Notes under the pieces: generated by a model
The model's database searches: none
Seen by the model: only the letters and a program-made list of their open reading frames with translations
Told to the model about the DNA's origin: nothing
Source of the DNA: Paraburkholderia sp.
GTDB taxonomy: Bacteria > Pseudomonadota > Gammaproteobacteria > Burkholderiales > Burkholderiaceae
Direction of reading: 5' to 3'
NCBI RefSeq assembly: GCF_004298475.1
Contig: NZ_SCRP01000035.1
Span: 1-64,000, forward strand
DNA: 64,000 nt
Made by a program: the position numbers and the translations under genes
Part shown: positions 30,846 to 39,970 of the stretch, piece by piece
Position numbering within the stretch: position 1 is the first letter of the stretch
Layout: the number at the start of each line of letters is the position of its first letter

Positions 30846-32033
30846 ATGTCCAATCCGTCCGCTACTTCATCACGCATGTCCGCGCCCGAGTTGCGCGCGA
30901 CCGTGTCGCTCGCTGCGATCTTCGCGCTGCGCATGCTGGGCCTCTTCATGATCATGCCGGTATTTTCGGTTTACGCGAAAACGATCCCCGGCGGCGACAA
31001 CGTGCTGCTGGTCGGCATCGCGCTCGGCGCTTACGGCGTCACGCAATCGCTTCTCTACATCTTCTACGGCTGGCTCTCCGACCGGATCGGGCGCAAGCCC
31101 GTGATCGCCGCGGGGCTCGTGATCTTCGCACTCGGCAGCTTCGTCGCCGCGTTCGCGCACGACATCGACTGGATCATCGTCGGCCGGGTGATTCAGGGCA
31201 TGGGCGCGGTGTCGTCCGCGGTGATCGCGTTCATCGCCGACCTCACCGCCGAAGAGCACCGCACCAAGGCCATGGCGATGGTGGGCGGCTCGATCGGCAT
31301 TTCGTTCGCGGTCGCCATTGTGGGCGCACCGATCGTGTTTCACTGGGTCGGCATGAGCGGGCTTTTCACGCTGGTCGGCGTGTTCTCGATCCTCGCGGTG
31401 GGCGTCGTGCTCTGGGTGGTGCCCGATGCGCCCAAGCCCGTGCACGTGCGCGCGCCCTTCGCCGAAGTGCTGCACAACGTCGAGCTGCTGCGCCTGAACT
31501 ACGGCGTGCTCGTGCTGCACGCGACGCAGACGGCGCTCTTCCTCGTCGTGCCGCGCCTGCTCGTCGATGCGGGCCTGCCGGTCTCGTCGCACTGGATGAT
31601 CTATCTGCCGGTGATGGGCCTCGCATTCGTGCTGATGGTCCCGGCCATCATCGTCGCCGAAAAGCAGGGCAAGATGAAGGCGGTGCTCGTCAGCGCGATT
31701 TCGCTCATCCTGATCGGCCAGCTTCTGCTCGGCTCGCTCGCGCACACGCTGATGATCGTCGGCGCAGTGCTCTTCATCTACTTCCTCGGCTTCAATATCC
31801 TGGAGGCGTCGCAGCCGTCGCTTGTCTCGAAGCTCGCGCCGGGCGCACGCAAGGGCGCGGCCACGGGCGTGTACAACACCACGCAGTCCATCGGCCTCGC
31901 GCTCGGCGGCGTGGTCGGCGGCTGGCTCCTCAAGCACGGCGGCGCGAGCACGGTGTTCTATACGTGCTCCGGGCTCGTCCTGTCCTGGCTGATCGTCGCG
32001 GCCAACATGAAGGCGCCGCCCAAGCGCGCCTGA
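30846..32033 (+). CDS. MFS transporter (YajR-like drug/proton antiporter type)
   Basis: A 395-residue 12-helix major facilitator permease. The motif A loop GWLSDRIGRKPVIAAG follows helix 2, and GRVIQGMGAVSSAVIAFIADLTAEEHRTKAMAMVGGSIG covers helices 4-5 as in drug/H+ antiporters of the YajR type, but without the C-terminal YAM domain. The substrate is unknown. It is divergent from uvrA. In related genomes ssb follows directly; here three accessory genes intervene. Confidence 0.9.
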   Translation: MSNPSATSSRMSAPELRATVSLAAIFALRMLGLFMIMPVFSVYAKTIPGGDNVLLVGIALGAYGVTQSLLYIFYGWLSDRIGRKPVIAAGLVIFALGSFVAAFAHDIDWIIVGRVIQGMGAVSSAVIAFIADLTAEEHRTKAMAMVGGSIGISFAVAIVGAPIVFHWVGMSGLFTLVGVFSILAVGVVLWVVPDAPKPVHVRAPFAEVLHNVELLRLNYGVLVLHATQTALFLVVPRLLVDAGLPVSSHWMIYLPVMGLAFVLMVPAIIVAEKQGKMKAVLVSAISLILIGQLLLGSLAHTLMIVGAVLFIYFLGFNILEASQPSLVSKLAPGARKGAATGVYNTTQSIGLALGGVVGGWLLKHGGASTVFYTCSGLVLSWLIVAANMKAPPKRA

Positions 32034-32149
32034 TACCGGCACAACGGCATGAGCGCCAAGGCGCTCCGCGCGCGTGGAGACACTCGCCTTGCGCGCGCCG
32101 CTCACGGCTCGCACCCTCAACGCGTTTTTCAGCGGCCTGCCGGTCGCGA

Positions 32150-33385
32150 TCAGCCTCCGTCGGGTCTGATGTGACGGAAAGCGGCAAGTATCGCGAGATC
32201 GTAGGCGATCTTGAGCGTGCCGCACACGATCAACGGCGCGCCGAGCCAGCCGGCTCCAAGCAGCCCGCCTGTGATCGTCGGCGCCACCGCCGCTGCGAGG
32301 CTGCGCGGCACCGCCGTAAAGCTCGCAGCGGCCGGCCGTTCGGGTGGCGTCACGACGGCCATCACGTAAGCACTCCGGGTCGGCACATCGAGTTGCGACA
32401 GCGCACTGCGCACCAGCAACAAGGCCAGAGTCGGCGGTAGCGTTGGCGTGAAGGCGGCCGCGATCAGACATACGCTCGATGGAATGTGGGTGAACACCAT
32501 GGTGTTGAGCAGGCCAATCCTGCGAGCAATGGGCGCAGCGGCCAGTTGCGAACCCGCGCCCAGCAGCCCGGACCAGAAAAAGAACTGTCCCGCGGCGGCA
32601 AGCGAAAGACCAAAGCGCTGAATCAGCCACAGCGTGAGCAGCGAGTTGACGAGCAGGCCTCCCGCGAACGCGTCGACGCTGAAAAGGAGCGCAAGACGTG
32701 TGACGATCCCGCGCGACGGCCCAAGTGGCGTGTGGAGCGTCGCCGCGTGCGCCTCGCGTTTCGGCAAACGCAGATACAGCAGAAATACAACGACGCCTGT
32801 TAATGCGTAGACGATGAACATCGAGCGCATGGTGAAGCGCGCGGAAACGACGGTATGCGCGGCGAACCAGTCCGGGAGTCCGGTGAGGAGCGCGCCGAGT
32901 GCCGCCGACAGCCCGCCAACGAGGCTGTAGCGGGCGAAGAGCGCGGTTCGGGCGTCGCCCTGCGCGAATTCGGCGAGGCGTGCGTGCTCGAGTGGCAGAA
33001 ACAGGCTGACATCACCTGAACCCGGGTTGAGCGTGCCGACAAACGCCACCACGAGCAGCGGCCACAGCGACGACAGGAATCCAAACGCCAGGCCGGTTGC
33101 CGCCATCAGGGCGGCGGCGAAGAGCAACAGCGCGCGCTGCGGGCAACGGCCGCCCATCAAGCCGACAACGACAGTCGCAACGGCCGAGCCCAACAATGTC
33201 GCGGTGCCGATCAGGCCTACCGTGAGCTTCCCGAAACCGAGCGACAGCAGATACGCCGGCAGCAGCACGGCGACGAACCCGTCGCAGATCCCGCGCAGAC
33301 TCCGCGCAGCGAGCAGCAGCAGCGCACGCCGGTCCACGCCCGCTGGCGGGAGCAGGTTTGAAACGGGATTCCTGGCAGGTGACAT
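32150..33385 (-). CDS. MFS transporter
   Basis: A 411-residue permease with about twelve hydrophobic segments. The loop after helix 2 is VVGLMGGRCPQRALLL, a weak version of the MFS motif A, and the central loop is FLLYLRLPKREAHAATLHTPLGPSRGIVTR. No substrate motif is recognisable. It is convergent with the preceding MFS gene (116 bp) and belongs to the accessory insert upstream of ssb. The low similarity in motif A leaves the exact family open. Confidence 0.8.
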   Translation of the reverse strand: MSPARNPVSNLLPPAGVDRRALLLLAARSLRGICDGFVAVLLPAYLLSLGFGKLTVGLIGTATLLGSAVATVVVGLMGGRCPQRALLLFAAALMAATGLAFGFLSSLWPLLVVAFVGTLNPGSGDVSLFLPLEHARLAEFAQGDARTALFARYSLVGGLSAALGALLTGLPDWFAAHTVVSARFTMRSMFIVYALTGVVVFLLYLRLPKREAHAATLHTPLGPSRGIVTRLALLFSVDAFAGGLLVNSLLTLWLIQRFGLSLAAAGQFFFWSGLLGAGSQLAAAPIARRIGLLNTMVFTHIPSSVCLIAAAFTPTLPPTLALLLVRSALSQLDVPTRSAYVMAVVTPPERPAAASFTAVPRSLAAAVAPTITGGLLGAGWLGAPLIVCGTLKIAYDLAILAAFRHIRPDGG

Positions 33386-33613
33386 CGCAGTACCGGAGGT
33401 TTCGCCTCGACATTACGCCATGCGCGCGCATCCGTCCGCCGTGCGGCAGAGCGTAGCGCGCGGGGAACGGAATAGGACCCCGGATCAATCGTTTAACTGT
33501 TACGCGCGTCGCGCAGTGTCGATCTTTGGCACGACTTCGCGCCACGTTTGCGATCTTCGCGTCGTTCCGTCGTGCGGTGACGCTGCCGCCGCATCTATGC
33601 AAGGATGGAAATC

Positions 33614-33973
33614 ATGACCAGAACCCTGTTGTGCATCATTGCTTGCGCCCTGCCGATTGTGTCGGTTGCGGAGACTCCAAAGATTTCGAACGGAAGGGTC
33701 GTCGACGACGATGGAATGACGCTCTACACGTTCGACAAGGACACGGTGCCGGGCAAGAGCGCCTGCGTTGGCGCCTGTACCGCCACGTGGTCCGCAGCCG
33801 TCGCGGATTCATACGACAAGGCGAGCGGCGACTGGGGGCTCATCGCTGCCAGTAACGGAAAGCATCAATGGACCTACAAGGGCCACCCCCTGTATCGCTT
33901 TGCGCAGGACAAACAGGCCGGTCAAATGAACGGCGACGGATTCAAGGGCATGTGGCACACCGTGAAACCCTGA
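33614..33973 (+). CDS. Small secreted-repeat (Lipoprotein_15-like) protein
   Basis: A 119-residue exported protein of the COG4315 / 'secreted repeat of unknown function' type. A signal peptide (MTRTLLCIIACALPIVSVAE) is followed by two repeat units. These contain GMTLYTFDKDTVPGKSACVGACTATWSA and KHQWTYKGHPLYRFAQDKQAGQMNGDGFKGMWHTVKP, the typical LYTFD...C...CAxxWP pattern. No lipobox cysteine follows the signal peptide, so a soluble periplasmic protein is likely. The start at 33614 was preferred because AAGGATGG then lies at proper spacing. Function of the family is unknown. Confidence 0.85.
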   Translation: MTRTLLCIIACALPIVSVAETPKISNGRVVDDDGMTLYTFDKDTVPGKSACVGACTATWSAAVADSYDKASGDWGLIAASNGKHQWTYKGHPLYRFAQDKQAGQMNGDGFKGMWHTVKP

Positions 33974-34123
33974 AGGCCTTCCGGTGATGTTCCCGTCGTG
34001 CCTGCTCCGAGGCATAAGGCTGGCGTCGCGCGGTCAGATGAGGTGATGCGCAATGACCGTGCGCGCCAGCGCATGAAAGCATGCATGCCTGAAGTCGATA
34101 TTCGTCCCTGATTCCGTCGTCAG

Positions 34124-34948
34124 CTACATGGCGTAGCGCCCAAAATCAACAGCGTGGGACAGGGCGATGTGAATCACAGCGGCGGCCAGAAAAGTCACGA
34201 GGGCAGACACCCACAGCACGGAGGAACCTTGCCTGTCTCGATCCCGCAGATGATGGGCGACCGATAAAAACGTAATCCAGGCCATGCCGAGACTGAGACC
34301 CGCGATGATGTCGGAAAACCAGTGAACACCAAGGTATAGACGGGAAAAGGAAATCAGCGCTATGACCCAACCGATTGTCATGGCAATCCTGAACTGCACC
34401 TCCCTCCGATGTCCGCGACACACGAGGTAGGTGAGGAAACCATAGACCACGATGCTCAACGTCGCGTGGCTGCTGGGGAAGGAAAAACGCTCAATGCCTT
34501 CGTAGATCGACACGGGCCGGGACCGCTGAACAGCGAACTTGAGCAACTTGACCGAAGCTTCAGCCGCTGCGAGCGCAACGATCCAGTAGCCGGCCGACCG
34601 CCATTCGCGCCGAAACAGGAGCACGGCGAGCACGGCCAGGGACACGGGAATCGTGACGGCCGCATCGCCAAGCTCCGAAACGGCCACCATCACGTGATCG
34701 AACAGCGGAACGCGAAGCACCTGCAGCCCGTCATGAAGCATCCGGTCGACGGTGACCAAAGGGTCGCCGCTGACGACGTCTTCAAGAATACCGAGAAACA
34801 GCCACATGCCTCCCAGGATGAGAATGACGGCCGCCACAAACTTCGCGAAGCCGATACGGTGAAGTACAAATCTCCAACCCTGTGAATTGCCGTCCCCGGT
34901 TCCGGATTCCCTATGGGAGGACCGTCGCAACAACTTGCTGAGACGCAT
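34124..34948 (-). CDS. PAP2-family phosphatase, membrane-bound
   Basis: A 274-residue integral membrane phosphatase of the type-2 phosphatidic acid phosphatase superfamily. The three catalytic motifs are intact: KFAVQRSRP, FSFPSSHATLS and SRLYLGVHWFSDI. About six hydrophobic segments flank them, and the C-terminal helices run to residue 270. Likely substrates are lipid phosphates such as undecaprenyl pyrophosphate or phosphatidylglycerophosphate, acting at the periplasmic face. It is part of the accessory insert between the MFS gene and ssb. Confidence 0.9.
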   Translation of the reverse strand: MRLSKLLRRSSHRESGTGDGNSQGWRFVLHRIGFAKFVAAVILILGGMWLFLGILEDVVSGDPLVTVDRMLHDGLQVLRVPLFDHVMVAVSELGDAAVTIPVSLAVLAVLLFRREWRSAGYWIVALAAAEASVKLLKFAVQRSRPVSIYEGIERFSFPSSHATLSIVVYGFLTYLVCRGHRREVQFRIAMTIGWVIALISFSRLYLGVHWFSDIIAGLSLGMAWITFLSVAHHLRDRDRQGSSVLWVSALVTFLAAAVIHIALSHAVDFGRYAM

Positions 34949-35411
34949 GCTTAGTCGCTCCCTGGCGAACCTTTAATTTGGCAAAGGCAGCGTTCCATAA
35001 CTCATCTCCCCCGAAATTGAAGGTGAAACTCTGTTCATTGTTGGGTACAAGGCGCACGCAGTCGTTCCGGCGGACTTGAGTGTAGCCCACGACGACCGTA
35101 TGCGAGACGAACGAATAGCGCTGATGGCGCACCTGGCGAGCCGTTGCTGCCTGCTGCGCAGGGTGGGCAACGATCCCCGGCCCAAGGCCAGGCTTGACCG
35201 CGTCGCCCTATCCATAATGGCCATCGTTCGAATGCTCGATGGGGCAACCCGCGGCGCTCGGTTACAATTTCGGGCAAATCGAACTCCTTCGCAGAAGGCG
35301 TTCGGGATGCCAGGCCAGTTGCGACGGGTTCAAATATGTGGGGCCGTGTTGCGACGGGTGTGGATCTGATTTGGAATGTCCTGTTGGACGTACGCTGGCA
35401 GAGCGCGGGCT
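34949..35411. other. Intergenic region upstream of the ssb promoter
   Basis: About 460 bases without a convincing gene. A minus-strand frame of 73 codons (34911-35132) overlaps the PAP2 start and resembles nothing I know. A direct repeat GTTGCGACGGGT occurs near 35319 and 35348. Confidence 0.4.
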
Positions 35412-35479
35412 TTGACAGGAAAATGTCCCCAGGCTCTATTTTTGACAAATAGCTTGTCCCTTAGACAAAAGAAACTGTC
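35412..35479 (+). promoter_or_regulatory. ssb promoter with three GACA/TGTC dyads
   Basis: A TTGACA (35412-35417) is followed after 17 bp by TCTATT (35435-35440), a reasonable sigma-70 promoter. Three dyads of form GACA-N(6-8)-TGTC lie at 35414-35427, 35444-35458 and 35464-35479; the middle one is GACAA-N5-TTGTC. Their starts are spaced 30 and 20 bp, suggesting a set of protein-binding sites over and after the promoter. The ribosome-binding site AGGAG lies at 35492-35496. Confidence 0.55.
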
Positions 35480-35502
35480 CTTGGGCACAACAGGAGAATT
35501 TC

Positions 35503-36018
35503 ATGGCATCCGTGAACAAGGTCATTCTCGTCGGCAACCTCGGGGCCGATCCGGAAGTGCGCTATCTGCCGAGCGGCGATGCGGTGGCGAACATTCGCCT
35601 TGCGACGACCGACCGTTACAAGGACAAAGCCTCGGGCGAATTCAAGGAAATGACCGAATGGCACCGCGTGTCGTTCTTTGGCCGCCTGGCCGAAATCGTG
35701 TCGGAGTACCTGAAGAAAGGCTCGTCGGTGTATATCGAGGGTCGTATCCGCACGCGCAAGTGGCAGGCGCAGGACGGCACCGACCGTTACTCGACGGAAA
35801 TCGTTGCGGACCAGATGCAGATGCTGGGTGGCCGCAGCGGCGGTGCGTCGATGGGCGGCGATGACGGCGGCTACAGCCGCGAGCCGGCCGAGCAGCCGCG
35901 TGGCGGTGGCCGTGCGGCCGGTGGCGGCGCGCCGCGTGCGAGCGGCGGTGGTGGCGGTCGTTCGAATGCGCCGGCTGGCGGCGGTTTTGATGAGATGGAT
36001 GACGATATTCCGTTCTGA
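35503..36018 (+). CDS. ssb: Single-stranded DNA-binding protein
   Basis: Binds ssDNA during replication, recombination and repair as a tetramer. The 171-residue protein has an OB-fold ([21 protein letters not shown] to about residue 110, with [28 protein letters not shown]), a Gly/Arg-rich linker (about 112-160), and the conserved acidic tip DEMDDDIPF that recruits partner proteins. Length matches Burkholderia SSB. Confidence 0.98.
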   Translation: MASVNKVILVGNLGADPEVRYLPSGDAVANIRLATTDRYKDKASGEFKEMTEWHRVSFFGRLAEIVSEYLKKGSSVYIEGRIRTRKWQAQDGTDRYSTEIVADQMQMLGGRSGGASMGGDDGGYSREPAEQPRGGGRAAGGGAPRASGGGGGRSNAPAGGGFDEMDDDIPF

Positions 36019-36048
36019 CGTTTCGCGTCATCGAAAACGGTAAAGTTC

Positions 36049-36077
36049 AACCCCGCCTTTGTGCGGGGTTTTTCTTT
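36049..36077 (+). terminator. ssb terminator
   Basis: Stem AACCCCGC (36049-36056) pairs with GCGGGGTT (36063-36070) around a 6-nt loop and is followed by TTTCTTTTT. It lies 31 nt after the ssb stop. Confidence 0.9.
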
Positions 36078-36184
36078 TTATATCTGGGATTCAGGCCGTT
36101 TTCTAATTAGCAATATTAACCCGAGGCGTACCGCGGTCGAAGCCGGGCTGCGTGTCGAGCACGGCGATTTCTGTATCAGGTTTC

Positions 36185-36526
36185 CTAAGTACGCCAGCGC
36201 GTGCCATCAGAAACGGCAATGCCGATATCGTATCGGTCCAGAAAGCTCGCGAGTTGCGGGTGCTGGAGAAGCGTTTCAGCCAGACAGGCGTCGAACGAGG
36301 GCGAGGCGTACAGCACGCCATATTCGTCGTTCGGCGCATCGAAGCGGAACGTCGTCGACGAACTGGAGCGGCGGTTGTAGAAGATCGGGCCATAGCTTCG
36401 ACGGTGCACCCGGTACAGGTTCGTCGCGGCCAGGTTCAGCTCAAAAACCGGCAACTGCGCTCGGCCGAAATTGGCTGGCGGCAGCGGTGCGTCGAGGGTC
36501 GACGGCGAGGTTGGGCCTGCCGTCAT
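36185..36526 (-). pseudogene. RES-domain toxin, shortened
   Basis: RES toxins degrade NAD+ and are held in check by a cognate antitoxin. This 113-residue product has the N-terminal part of the domain: LYRVHRRSYGPIFYN with the conserved Arg, STTFRFDAPNDEYGVLYAS, and the catalytic Glu region CLAETLL. It then ends at a TAG soon after SDGTRWRT, so the C-terminal half of a normal RES domain is missing. In another frame downstream (stop at 36103) a tail RKPDTEIAVLDTQPGF can be read, which may point to a frameshift or a foreign join. The start overlaps the upstream antitoxin stop (ATGA). Likely inactive. Confidence 0.65.
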
Positions 36527-37479
36527 TGTGCCCCTTGCTCGCCAGCGATCTCGGATTCGGCCAGATCAATTACGGGTTTGAGGTCGGCTGCGCTGTCAAC
36601 GATGACGTCCGATGGGGCGCGGCTGTTGAGCAATGCCCGTTTGCCCAGCATGAACGAGTGAATGACCCAGCAGTTGGAGGACGCGTCGACGAACGGTTTA
36701 AGGGCGTCTTTCAGGCGCTCGGGTTCGGCGTCGAACTGCCACTTCGGGTAGCGAAAACCGCGCATTTTCCCCGGCGGCAGTAGCGCGTAGACCTCGCCTG
36801 CCTGCCGTTGCTCGTTGATCTTCCGCTCGTTGCGACCCGCATAGTCGCGCGCATCAAGCAACGTGAGGTTGTCCGGGTGCTCGTAAAGTTCGAGCGCGTG
36901 ATGCCGACCGCGCGCACGTGCAGCGGCAAGGGGATCGGTGGGCGCTACTTGTTCGCGAGGCTTGGCGGCGAGCGCGGGCATCGCCTTGAAAATGGCGGCA
37001 GGCGGCTCACCTGATGCGACCTTGGCAAAGAGAACCGAGAGATGCGCCACACGGCCCTCAATCGTATCCGGGAGGTGTTCCGCCGTCCGCTTTGCGAGAT
37101 CGAGAAAGTCCCGAGGGCTTACGATCGGTGGCGCCTTTTTGCTGCCTCGGGCGTGGATGTCCGGGTGGCTGATGACCTTGAACCCTGCGATGCGCGTCAG
37201 TTCCTTCTTGCTCAACGCGGTGGGCAGGCAATACCGGCCCAGGCGGTCAGGCTCACCCAGGGAAAGGTTCGTCACCTCTATCGTCTCATCGGTAGATTTC
37301 CAGACCGGCCCTTTTTCCTTGGCAGCAAAGTAGTCGTGCCGCGTCACCCCTTCTGGCGAGGGCAGATGGACAACCGCTTCGGTTTCGGTATCCGAATAAG
37401 GGCCTCGGGCGTATGTGACATCACCCAGAAGCGGATCGAAGACGGGGGCGGAGAGGGGAGGGATCTTGGCCATGGGCAA
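36523..37479 (-). CDS. Probable antitoxin partner of RES toxin, with long N-terminal region
   Basis: A 318-residue protein directly upstream of, and overlapping by 4 nt, the RES toxin fragment. Its C-terminal ~70 residues (from FRYPKWQFDAEPERL to the end) resemble the toxin-binding module of Xre/MbcA/ParS-type antitoxins, including the PKWQF motif. The N-terminal ~220 residues are unlike the usual small DNA-binding antitoxin and I do not recognise them; there are no membrane segments. Partner assignment comes from the motif and the operon layout, both inference. Confidence 0.55.
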   Translation of the reverse strand: MPMAKIPPLSAPVFDPLLGDVTYARGPYSDTETEAVVHLPSPEGVTRHDYFAAKEKGPVWKSTDETIEVTNLSLGEPDRLGRYCLPTALSKKELTRIAGFKVISHPDIHARGSKKAPPIVSPRDFLDLAKRTAEHLPDTIEGRVAHLSVLFAKVASGEPPAAIFKAMPALAAKPREQVAPTDPLAAARARGRHHALELYEHPDNLTLLDARDYAGRNERKINEQRQAGEVYALLPPGKMRGFRYPKWQFDAEPERLKDALKPFVDASSNCWVIHSFMLGKRALLNSRAPSDVIVDSAADLKPVIDLAESEIAGEQGAQ

Positions 37480-37596
37480 ATGCTAGTTCATGACGTTCAT
37501 GACTTCAAGAGCGGCAATCCGGTGCAATATCATCCTAACCACGTCACGATGCAGACCCAAACCGCGAAACGCCTCACGCCGCTACGCAAACACCCC

Positions 37597-38409
37597 TCAG
37601 TCATTGACAGCCACGCTCCGCTCCCCCTCCACCGAATTACCATCGTCATCGATCAAGGCGAACTTAACCTTCGCGAGCTCGCCAGCCTTCACCCGAAGCC
37701 TGTCCAAACGAACCGACGAATCGGAAAACGGCGCGAGCATGTCGACAGTTGCCGGTTGCGATGTGTCGCCCACCGAAACATCCAGCATGCTGATCGTCGC
37801 GTAATAGGGCGTCGGGTTTTGCACCAAAAGCACGAGACCGGAGTCCCCACCTGTCGCCGAGAACGTCAGCCGCTTCGGCAACTCGGTCGCCGGATACGGA
37901 AGCTTGTCAACGGGACGCACGAACACTTTGAACTGAGTGCGCATCGTGATCGTCACGGTCTGCGCGTCGCTGAACCTGTTTTTCGACGTCGATGGAATTT
38001 CGTGCAGACTCAGCCAGAACAGCGACTCTCGATCGGTCGGCAACGGCGCGCCCGAATTGATCAACCGCAGGCTTTTCCGCTCGTGGGCATCCATCCGGAA
38101 GATCGGCGGCAGTGCGATGACGGGTGAAGTCGATTCCTGTGGCGTCGTATCGAGTCGCCCGTCGTCGACCCACGCCTGAACCAGCACCGGATACGTGTTG
38201 ATGTTGACAAGTCGAGCCGATACTTCGGTGGCGCCCGCAGGCATCACAATGCGCGATATCGTCGGCGTCACGCCGGCGATAGCCTGCATTGCACCGGCCG
38301 ACGCCGCGTACATGGCCACGCAGAGCGACGCGCGAATCGCATGGCTGGCCACGTACTGCGCGAACCCTCTTCTGCCGGGGGCAGGCGTATGGCGTTTAGA
38401 CATTGACAT
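37597..38409 (-). CDS. Fimbrial periplasmic chaperone (second copy)
   Basis: A PapD/FimC-type chaperone that folds pilus subunits and delivers them to the usher. The start at 38409 leaves 4 bp to adhesin B; a second ATG lies at 38403. The product (270 residues) has a long twin-Arg-like N-region, a signal peptide ending near AGAMQAIAG, and two Ig-like domains: SARLVNINTYPVLVQAWVDDG, PIFRMDAHERKSLRLINSG, LFWLSLHEIPS and the C-terminal LTFSATGGDSGLVLLVQNPTPYYATI. Last gene of the operon. Probably dedicated to the adhesins, since another chaperone follows the pilin gene. Confidence 0.88.
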   Translation of the reverse strand: MSMSKRHTPAPGRRGFAQYVASHAIRASLCVAMYAASAGAMQAIAGVTPTISRIVMPAGATEVSARLVNINTYPVLVQAWVDDGRLDTTPQESTSPVIALPPIFRMDAHERKSLRLINSGAPLPTDRESLFWLSLHEIPSTSKNRFSDAQTVTITMRTQFKVFVRPVDKLPYPATELPKRLTFSATGGDSGLVLLVQNPTPYYATISMLDVSVGDTSQPATVDMLAPFSDSSVRLDRLRVKAGELAKVKFALIDDDGNSVEGERSVAVND

Positions 38410-38413
38410 CACA

Positions 38414-39796
38414 TCACTGGATCGAGATGACGACTTCCGCTGTCGCGTTGTATTTTCCGGGGGTGACAGGATATCTCCTGGGATTAAACGCCTCGAAGGT
38501 CGCATTGATTGTGCGCGTGTAGTATTTCCAGTCGTTGTCCCAGCCGTTTTCCGTTGCATCGTCGAGCACCGGCTCCCAGCCGTCCGCGGCGCCGCCCATC
38601 GTGATGTAACGGTTGGTGAGGAAATACATCGGCCTGTTGTTCGGCCGGGACAGCGTGACGCCAACGCCCTTTGCCACATTCTTGGTGCCGTAGCCGTCAG
38701 ACAGCAGATAAGTGACGGCGCTTCCGCTTCCAGTCACAAGTGCCAGTGGTCGCGCGTTCGCCGCGTTCTCCGGCCGAGCCATGATGCCCATTGCGGTTTG
38801 CTTGTCAGCCGTTCCGCTATGCCATGTGTAGAATTTGTTTTCGCACTGGATATCGATCGTGATCGGCACCGTGATCTTATCGCCGCGCATGAGATCCTCC
38901 ACCGACTTCGGTTGAAAACGGATCACCGGCGTCGTATTGCGCACGGCACAGGTCGTCGTTCCGGTGTGCGTTTTGAGGTTCAGCTTTGGGTTAATCGAGC
39001 CAGGCCACATTTCATAAAAGCCCGACCATTCGTTGTTGTGATCGGCGTTATCCCTTAGCCCCGGGCTGATGATGTTCCCGCCAGCAGCGCCGCCCTTGAA
39101 CGCGACGTAGGCGATCGGCTGCTGCCACCAGTCATTGGTTACTGAACCGCAGGTTTTGCATTGAAAAAGATCGACCGTGTACCGGCTGAAATTCTTCACT
39201 TTCACGAGAAACCAACCCTGCTCATCTGTATCCACGCCGAGCATCCGCCGGCTCTTCCAGTAGCGCGTCACCAACTCACCGGTGTCCACGTTGGTTACGC
39301 GCGATACGACGTCGTTCTGAGGGAACCGGTAGGTACCGGGGATGCCGGAGAGCTCATGAACGTCCACGTGGCCGGCCATGGGGCTGTCGCCGTTTGTCGA
39401 GTAGTATTCGAACATCTCGCCGGCTGAATCGGGAGAACACCGAAACAATACCTGTTCGTTTTTGTAGCTACCGACGCCGGGGGCGCCCATATCGTGGAGC
39501 GATGCGGTGGCGCTTCCGAGCAAGCTGCCGTGCGTGGAGAAATTCGTTATCTGGATCGTCATGGGATACGCGCCTTTACCGGCCGAGTCAAGCGCTCCCG
39601 TCCAGGGTTCGGCGATGAGGCCGGGTTGCGTATACCACGACGAGTTCTTGTCGGTCGTTTTGCCATTGATCCTGAAGCAACCCTTCGCCTTCGACTGAGC
39701 CAGGACAGAACCCGGCACGAGCATCATTGCCAGAAGCGCTAGCGTTGCCACGCAGGCAGCTTGCCGCGCGCGCAGTGTTTTCGATCCGGTTTTCAT
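38414..39796 (-). CDS. Fimbrial adhesin/tip subunit B
   Basis: A 460-residue exported protein. The signal peptide MKTGSKTLRARQAACVATLALLAMMLVPGSVLA is nearly identical to that of adhesin A upstream, and similarity continues along the whole length, so the two are paralogues. The C-terminal ~170 residues form a pilin-like domain (TTCAVRNTTPVIRFQP through PGKYNATAEVVISIQ, a donor-strand-like ending); the N-terminal ~280 residues would be the receptor-binding part. It carries a CxxC (QCKTCGS). Two-domain size and position after the usher fit a tip adhesin; no ligand can be inferred. Confidence 0.75.
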   Translation of the reverse strand: MKTGSKTLRARQAACVATLALLAMMLVPGSVLAQSKAKGCFRINGKTTDKNSSWYTQPGLIAEPWTGALDSAGKGAYPMTIQITNFSTHGSLLGSATASLHDMGAPGVGSYKNEQVLFRCSPDSAGEMFEYYSTNGDSPMAGHVDVHELSGIPGTYRFPQNDVVSRVTNVDTGELVTRYWKSRRMLGVDTDEQGWFLVKVKNFSRYTVDLFQCKTCGSVTNDWWQQPIAYVAFKGGAAGGNIISPGLRDNADHNNEWSGFYEMWPGSINPKLNLKTHTGTTTCAVRNTTPVIRFQPKSVEDLMRGDKITVPITIDIQCENKFYTWHSGTADKQTAMGIMARPENAANARPLALVTGSGSAVTYLLSDGYGTKNVAKGVGVTLSRPNNRPMYFLTNRYITMGGAADGWEPVLDDATENGWDNDWKYYTRTINATFEAFNPRRYPVTPGKYNATAEVVISIQ

Positions 39797-39825
39797 CTCT
39801 AGTCCTTGGCTGGGCGATGAATACC

Positions 39826-39965
39826 CTTGGAGTCGAGTGCAACGTCGTTGTTCCGCTCAGGCGTTCATCAACCCATGCCGGAACCAGCACAGGATACGGA
39901 CAGGGCCACGCACTGAGCGAACCGTCTTCTGATCGGGGCAAGCGTATGGCGTTGAGACACCGACC
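39826..39965 (-). pseudogene. Remnant of a chaperone and an usher gene between the adhesins
   Basis: 39902-39965 matches the 5' end and signal-peptide region of the downstream chaperone gene (38344-38409). 39863-39899 matches its YPVLVQAWVDD segment (38161-38196), here reading YPVLVPAWVDE, with about 145 bp deleted between the two. 39826-39862 matches the usher gene near 41757-41795, reading RNNDVALDSKGIH against usher RNNDVVLDSKGIH. These pieces are too short to be functional and show that an extra chaperone-usher pair once stood here. Confidence 0.8.
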
Positions 39966-39970
39966 TCACG

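Noticed and set aside
30870-32630. 586-codon minus-strand frame opposite the first MFS gene
   Set aside because: His/Arg/Asp-rich shadow of a GC-rich gene; the plus-strand MFS has motifs and length.
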